NCBI GenBank assembly: GCA_963204725.1
Contig: CAUJHH010000059.1
Span: 1 to 62,956 of the forward strand
Direction of reading: 5' to 3'
DNA length: 62,956 nt
Source of the DNA: Planctomycetota bacterium
Lineage (GTDB): Bacteria; Planctomycetota; Phycisphaerae; Phycisphaerales; UBA1924
In this document: one piece after another, positions 59,196 to 62,956 of the stretch
Numbering within the stretch: the stretch's first letter is position 1
Layout: every line of letters starts with the position of its first letter
Program-made: the position numbers and the translations under genes
Notes under the pieces: generated by a model
Told to the model about the DNA's origin: nothing
The model's database searches: none
Seen by the model: the letters and a program-made list of their open reading frames with translations, nothing else

Positions 59196-60011
59196 ATGCC
59201 GAATCCGATGGTCTCGCCCGATGGGCGTGCATGGGCGATCGAGCCCCCCGATGTAGCGCCGACGAAGCGGGCGATCGCGAACCCGGAGTTGCGGCACTAT
59301 CCGAAGCTGACCGGGGAGCACCCGCGCCGCTGGAAGTTCCCGAGCTACCTCGTGAACGACGGGACGCCGTGGCTGCGCTCGCTGCGCGAGATGTACGAGA
59401 TGCCGATCGTCTTCCCGGCGTCGCTCTCGCCGGAGGCGGGGCTGATGCTGCACGGGCTGGTGCGGAACATGCGCCCGCGGGTCGCGCTCGAGGTCGGGAC
59501 GTTCCTCTCTGTCAGCACGCACTGGATCGCGTCTGCGCTCAAGGAGAGCGGGGACGGGACGATCCTCCACTGCTTCGACGATTTCGGCCCGATCCACAAG
59601 GGGCCGTGGCGGGACGCGGAGATGCTCTCGGGGCGCGAGGCGTGGGTGAAGGACCGGCTGGACCGGGCGGAGCTGCTGGATCGCTGCCGCTTCTATCCCG
59701 GCAACTCGCCGATCAGGATCAAAGAGCAGCGCGAAGCCCTCAAGAGCGCGGGCGGCGTCGATTTCGCGTTCATCGACGGCGACCACGGCGTCTACGGCGC
59801 GGTCCAGGACTTCTGGGCGGTGGAGCCGGTGCTGAACACGGGCGCGTACGTGGTCTTCCACGACACCTTCCCCGATCAGTGCGGCGGGCACAACGGCCCG
59901 CGCGAGATCCTCGATCGCATCAACCAGATCAGCGCAGGGCTCTACGAGAAGCTCGAGCTCTACCTCTCGCCCCTGAACTATGGGATGGGGGTTTTGCGGA
60001 GGATTGGGTAG
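59196..60011 (+). CDS. Class I SAM-dependent methyltransferase (Methyltransf_24-like)
   Basis: 271 residues from ATG 59196 (GGAG about 10 bases upstream); GTG 59151 gives 15 more residues. Motif I VALEVGTFLSVSTHWIASAL near 103-122, then ILHCFDDFGPIHKGPW, and motif FAFIDGDHGVYGAVQDFWAV near 188-207 with the IDGDH signature of the Methyltransf_24/cephalosporin-hydroxylase-like group. The last part YVVFHDTFPDQCGGHNGP fits the same fold. Likely modifies a sugar or secondary metabolite; no biosynthetic neighbours show which. Confidence 0.82.
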   Translation: MPNPMVSPDGRAWAIEPPDVAPTKRAIANPELRHYPKLTGEHPRRWKFPSYLVNDGTPWLRSLREMYEMPIVFPASLSPEAGLMLHGLVRNMRPRVALEVGTFLSVSTHWIASALKESGDGTILHCFDDFGPIHKGPWRDAEMLSGREAWVKDRLDRAELLDRCRFYPGNSPIRIKEQREALKSAGGVDFAFIDGDHGVYGAVQDFWAVEPVLNTGAYVVFHDTFPDQCGGHNGPREILDRINQISAGLYEKLELYLSPLNYGMGVLRRIG

Positions 60012-60073
60012 GGGCGTTCCGCGTCGGCAACGACTGTGCACATGGGATCGTCAGGAGCAGGGAACGTCGCGCC

Positions 60074-60595
60074 ATGTTCGGCAAACGAGTGAACAGGCAT
60101 GCCGGTCTTGTGGTGTTTGTGTGCATCGCGGCAGCGACGTGCGTGATCTCAGCATTCGCGTTCTTGCCTCGCGTACTCAAGCTCGCGTCCAAACCGATAC
60201 ATGTTCCGCCAGCTCTCGGAGAGTATTGGGTCGGCGATCTGCCGTGCAACCACCAGATTCATGTCGTTTATGGGGAGTTTGCATCTGTTGTCAATGGATG
60301 GGGAACTTTCGTTGTACCATCGGACGCCGACTATCCGGATCTGCGCCTGCGGCCGCACGGCGAACCTGTACCTGGAATCGTGGGCATGCAACGTGCTGGA
60401 GAATGGTGGTATGGCGCGTGCCAGATCCAGTTAACAGATGCCACGACCCATATGTTCTACTTTGTGATCGATCCTCGCACCTGCAAGATTCCTCGATTCG
60501 AGACTGTGATCCTGGCGGCCGAGTATTTACAGTCCGAAGCGGGCGTTTCGTGGGCCGCCTTGGATGAACCATGGATGTTCGCTGATCCGGAATGA
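60074..60595 (+). CDS. Membrane-anchored protein of unknown function
   Basis: 173 residues from ATG 60074 (GGGAA upstream). One N-terminal helix (AGLVVFVCIAAATCVISAFAF) serves as signal anchor; the rest is extracytoplasmic, with an EYWVGDLPCNHQIHVVYGEF start, three cysteines and a beta-rich look (MQRAGEWWYGACQIQLTDAT). No family recognised. GC is lower than in the neighbouring methyltransferase gene, similar to the leucine-rich-repeat gene that follows after 95 bases. The pair may be a small acquired unit. Confidence 0.55.
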   Translation: MFGKRVNRHAGLVVFVCIAAATCVISAFAFLPRVLKLASKPIHVPPALGEYWVGDLPCNHQIHVVYGEFASVVNGWGTFVVPSDADYPDLRLRPHGEPVPGIVGMQRAGEWWYGACQIQLTDATTHMFYFVIDPRTCKIPRFETVILAAEYLQSEAGVSWAALDEPWMFADPE

Positions 60596-60690
60596 GTCCG
60601 TGATCGGTGCGGCACGGTGGGCCGTGGCGGCGGAACGGAGGATGAAGAGTTGGCACAATCCACAGGCTATTCATTCTTCAAGGCGGCCTC

Positions 60691-61545
60691 ATGTCCTCAA
60701 ACGTCATCATGAGAGCGGGCGCGTATGGGCCGCGGGCCATATTGACCGGCACGTGTTCGTCGAAGACGCTCGCATCACTCGAACGCCGCTCCATTGTCGA
60801 ACTCGAGCTGAATCATGCGCACGGCTGGCGCGGCGAAGATATTGGGTTTGTGGCATCTTTGCCTCAGTTGCAGGCCTTCGACATATTGGATTGGCGGATT
60901 GATGACATCGATCCGATCCACGAACTTCGCAATCTCAAGTCACTGGGGATCAGCACCTACTGCAAGACGGAGATTCGGTTCTCCGCGTTTCCGTTTCTCG
61001 AGGACTGCGGAATGGAATGGCGAGCCAAGGCCAAGTCGGTCTTCGACTGCACTACGCTGAAACGCTTGTTTCTGAATCGATACAGCGGCAAGAACGCTGC
61101 GGACATCGGTCGCTTGACCCGGCTTGAATCGCTCGAGGTGTTGAACGCTCCGATCGCAGACATCCGCGGCTTGTCGTCATTGTCGATGATGAAATCGCTG
61201 CGGCTCGCAAATCTCAGGTGCTTGATGTCGCTCGATGGACTGGGCGAACTCGGCAGACTTGAAGACCTCACGATCGATACGTGTCGCAAGGTGCAATCGA
61301 TCCACGAACTCGCTCGCCTGCTGCGGCTTCGAACTCTGGATCTGAGCAACCTTGGGGAGATCATGAGCATCCGCCCCATCGCCGGGCTGTCTGAGTTGCG
61401 CAGGGTGACGTTTGTTGAATCGACCAATGTCCTCGATGGGGATCTGTCCCCGCTGGTTGGCTTGCCAAACCTGACGCGGTTGTCGTTTAAGGATCGCCGC
61501 CACTACTCGCATCGGCGAGAGCAGTTTGATGCATATGGCAAGTAG
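60691..61545 (+). CDS. Leucine-rich-repeat protein
   Basis: 284 residues, ATG 60691 with AAGG about 7 bases upstream. From about residue 35 on, irregular leucine-rich repeats of ~22 residues (LPQLQAFDILDWRIDDIDPI, LRNLKSLGISTY, LTRLESLEVLNAPIADIRGL, LGRLEDLTIDTCRKVQSIHE, LLRLRTLDLSNLGEIMSIRP, LPNLTRLSF). This makes a curved solenoid for protein binding. No signal peptide, so cytosolic. GC about 52% in 60901-60960 by hand count, below the window norm. Solenoid proteins of this kind are often partners or immunity factors of small accessory genes, but no toxin is identifiable next to it. Confidence 0.75.
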   Translation: MSSNVIMRAGAYGPRAILTGTCSSKTLASLERRSIVELELNHAHGWRGEDIGFVASLPQLQAFDILDWRIDDIDPIHELRNLKSLGISTYCKTEIRFSAFPFLEDCGMEWRAKAKSVFDCTTLKRLFLNRYSGKNAADIGRLTRLESLEVLNAPIADIRGLSSLSMMKSLRLANLRCLMSLDGLGELGRLEDLTIDTCRKVQSIHELARLLRLRTLDLSNLGEIMSIRPIAGLSELRRVTFVESTNVLDGDLSPLVGLPNLTRLSFKDRRHYSHRREQFDAYGK

Positions 61546-61841
61546 TCGCCGCCCGACTACAGCCGTACCCGTGAGGGTCGAGTTATGGCCCGCCGCGCAG
61601 TAACCTCCTTTGAATCCCCCTGAGTCGCCGTAGGCGACTGCAGGTTCTGCTTTGGGGGTTGCAGGGGGCTCGCCCCCTGCGCCGCATCCTCATTGTGTTG
61701 TTGCTCTCACTCTTATCCCACTCGCTCCCCGCTCGTTCTCACTCGCATCCCGCACGGCCCCAAAGACTTACACCAATTCGTCCTCATACCAAACAAAACC
61801 CATTGACACATCCCGGGCCATGACGTACATTATCCGTACGC
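61546..61841. repeat. Intergenic stretch with dispersed repeat and G-rich hairpin
   Basis: 61593-61639 is a diverged copy of the palindromic repeat (GCGCAGTAACCTCCTTTGAA ... GTCGCCGTAGGCGAC). 61653-61688 is the G-rich hairpin GGGGGTTGCAGGGGGCTCGC CCCCTGCGCCGCATCC in two halves, the same succession as at 4835-4952. 61700-61800 is plain CT/AC-rich sequence leading to the promoter at 61803. Confidence 0.8.
61803..61831 (+). promoter_or_regulatory. Sigma-70-like promoter giving a near-leaderless transcript
   Basis: TTGACA (61803-61808), a 17-base spacer, then TACATT (61826-61831). Transcription would start near 61838, only about four bases before the ATG at 61842. No ribosome site could then precede the start codon. 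Confidence 0.6.
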
Positions 61842-62912
61842 ATGGTCACTAACTCCGCGACAACCCGCGTCAGGCACGCCGCCACCGATGACAGCGACGC
61901 CCTCCCCGGCGGCGAGCTGCCATCGATCCCCGCGCACCTCCACTCACGCATCCTCTCCGAGCTCTGCGACCCGGCCTCATCTCTTCTGTCTGTCGCAAGA
62001 AACTTCCGCATCTCCGTCGACATCCTCGCCCTCTGGCTCGGCGAGCCCGAAGTCCGCGAGAAGATGCTCCGCATCGAGAAAGGCGGCTACGCCCACACCC
62101 GCATGGCCGCCTCCGTCACACTCGCCTCCACCGTCAACGTCCTCCACACCATCATCGAGGACTTCACACAAGTTCGCGCCCACGCTCGCTCCCTGCGCGA
62201 ACACGAGCGTCTCCCCGCCGCTTCCTCGCGTCACGACCCCCTCCCACACTCGAACTATCACCAGTACTCGAAACGCGCCTTCCTCCCCGGTGAGGCGCTC
62301 CTGGCGCAGGACAGCTTCACAGCACAGCGATTGGAACTCCGCCGCGCCGACTGCGTCCGCCGCGCTGCCCACCACCTCTATCGCCTCTCGCGCATCGTCC
62401 CCGTCGACGACTCCAAGCTCGCGCTTGCCGCTGCGCACAGAACCGCGAGCGTCAGCGAGCGGACCGCTCCTTCCGATTCCCAACTTCCAAGACAGCCGGT
62501 TCCGTGGGGGGCGGCTGGCGCTCTTCCCAATCTCCCCCTCGCATCGTCGCTCAACGACGATGCGAACTCGGTGGCCTGCTTGCACGAAGTGCAGGCATGC
62601 TCAGAAGAACGCACCCCTTCACCATCACCCGATCAACCACATAGCTGCGCCGTGGGGGGCGCAGCCATGCCACCCGATGCCCACGCTCCCTCGTCTGACA
62701 AGCTTTCTTCCTCTTCTTCCTCTTCCCCCATTTCTCCGTGCCACTCTGTGGCCCTCCGTGGTGAATCCTCTTCTTCCCAGTCTTGCTCCTCCCGCTCTTC
62801 TCCGTGCCTCGGTGCCTTGTATGTTTCCATCAAGCAGACCGCCCCGACGGCCCATCGCGGGTGCCGTGGGTCCTCGGGGCGGTCTGCGGCCGGCCGCGTG
62901 ATCCGTCTGTGA
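61842..62912 (+). CDS. Planctomycete-type orphan with HTH-like N-terminus and low-complexity tail
   Basis: 356 residues from ATG 61842. Residues ~30-110 are helical and look like a small helix-turn-helix unit (ILSELCDPASSLLSVARNFR, ISVDILALWLGEPEVREKML, GGYAHTRMAASVTLASTVNV). Residues 110-190 are helical with many Arg/His. From ~195 onward the sequence becomes Ser/Pro/Ala-rich (SSSSSSSPISPC, SSSSQSCSSRSSPC) and includes CHSVALRGE, encoded by the same phrase found in the non-coding spacer at 6079-6097. So the true gene may have ended earlier and been extended through repeat DNA. No family name known to me; DNA binding is inference. Strong promoter at 61803 with almost no leader. Confidence 0.6.
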   Translation: MVTNSATTRVRHAATDDSDALPGGELPSIPAHLHSRILSELCDPASSLLSVARNFRISVDILALWLGEPEVREKMLRIEKGGYAHTRMAASVTLASTVNVLHTIIEDFTQVRAHARSLREHERLPAASSRHDPLPHSNYHQYSKRAFLPGEALLAQDSFTAQRLELRRADCVRRAAHHLYRLSRIVPVDDSKLALAAAHRTASVSERTAPSDSQLPRQPVPWGAAGALPNLPLASSLNDDANSVACLHEVQACSEERTPSPSPDQPHSCAVGGAAMPPDAHAPSSDKLSSSSSSSPISPCHSVALRGESSSSQSCSSRSSPCLGALYVSIKQTAPTAHRGCRGSSGRSAAGRVIRL

Positions 62913-62956
62913 CCAGGTCCTCACGACCGACACGGAGCTCGATCCCGGCCGGCCTT

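Overview
The window looks like chromosome from a high-GC planctomycete, most likely Phycisphaerae. The clues are clade-typical: serine/threonine kinases fused to TPR or WD40 arrays beside ECF sigma factor genes, secreted proteins ending in a PEP-CTERM-like tag with an RRRRA tail, dockerin-like repeats after a YWTD propeller, and many membrane proteins with CPECG zinc ribbons. This is inference from protein families; no rRNA, tRNA or replication origin was recognised.

Layout. 0-9 kb is mostly housekeeping: a cysteine-free tandem thioredoxin-fold protein, trmL, an enlarged rimO, two tiny membrane proteins, a membrane protein, cysS and sucD. 9-12.6 kb is accessory: a transglutaminase-like protein, then a short secreted RHS-core/Hint protein with a low-GC C-terminal tip, followed 9 bases later by a low-GC pentapeptide-repeat protein. 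This has the layout of a polymorphic toxin and its immunity gene. 12.6-13.5 kb is an island of dispersed repeats ending in a 58-residue glycine-rich gene. 13.7-19.3 kb has a zinc-ribbon membrane protein, a secreted Cys-rich protein and an ECF sigma/TPR-kinase pair. 19.7-24.2 kb encodes two PEP-CTERM-like proteins, a YWTD/dockerin protein and a sulfotransferase. 24.3-36.3 kb is signalling: a second TPR-kinase, a three-gene operon (HTH-receiver, HDOD-histidine kinase, pseudo-receiver/GAF), and a WD40-kinase abutting its ECF sigma gene. 36.5-43.7 kb has an S10 peptidase, a zinc-ribbon protein, an M20 amidohydrolase, clpB and an orphan. 43.7-49.6 kb is a complete, tightly overlapped seven-gene mrp cation/proton antiporter operon. 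49.6-50.3 kb is a second repeat island. 50.3-54.2 kb encodes a Tat-exported phosphoesterase, gamma-glutamyltranspeptidase and a class IV aminotransferase. 54.3-62.9 kb has a GT4 glycosyltransferase, two zinc-ribbon membrane proteins, an HDOD protein, a methyltransferase, a lower-GC pair that includes a leucine-rich-repeat protein, and a gene with a near-leaderless promoter.

Main signals. (1) The RHS-Hint/pentapeptide cassette, with its composition break inside the first gene. (2) A dispersed palindromic repeat family, about ten copies all in one orientation, built into larger mosaics; one mosaic supplies the last codons of a glycosyltransferase. (3) Sharp local reversals of G/C strand skew, most visible inside the zinc-ribbon gene near 56.1 kb. 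(4) Operator-like palindromes upstream of secreted-protein genes.
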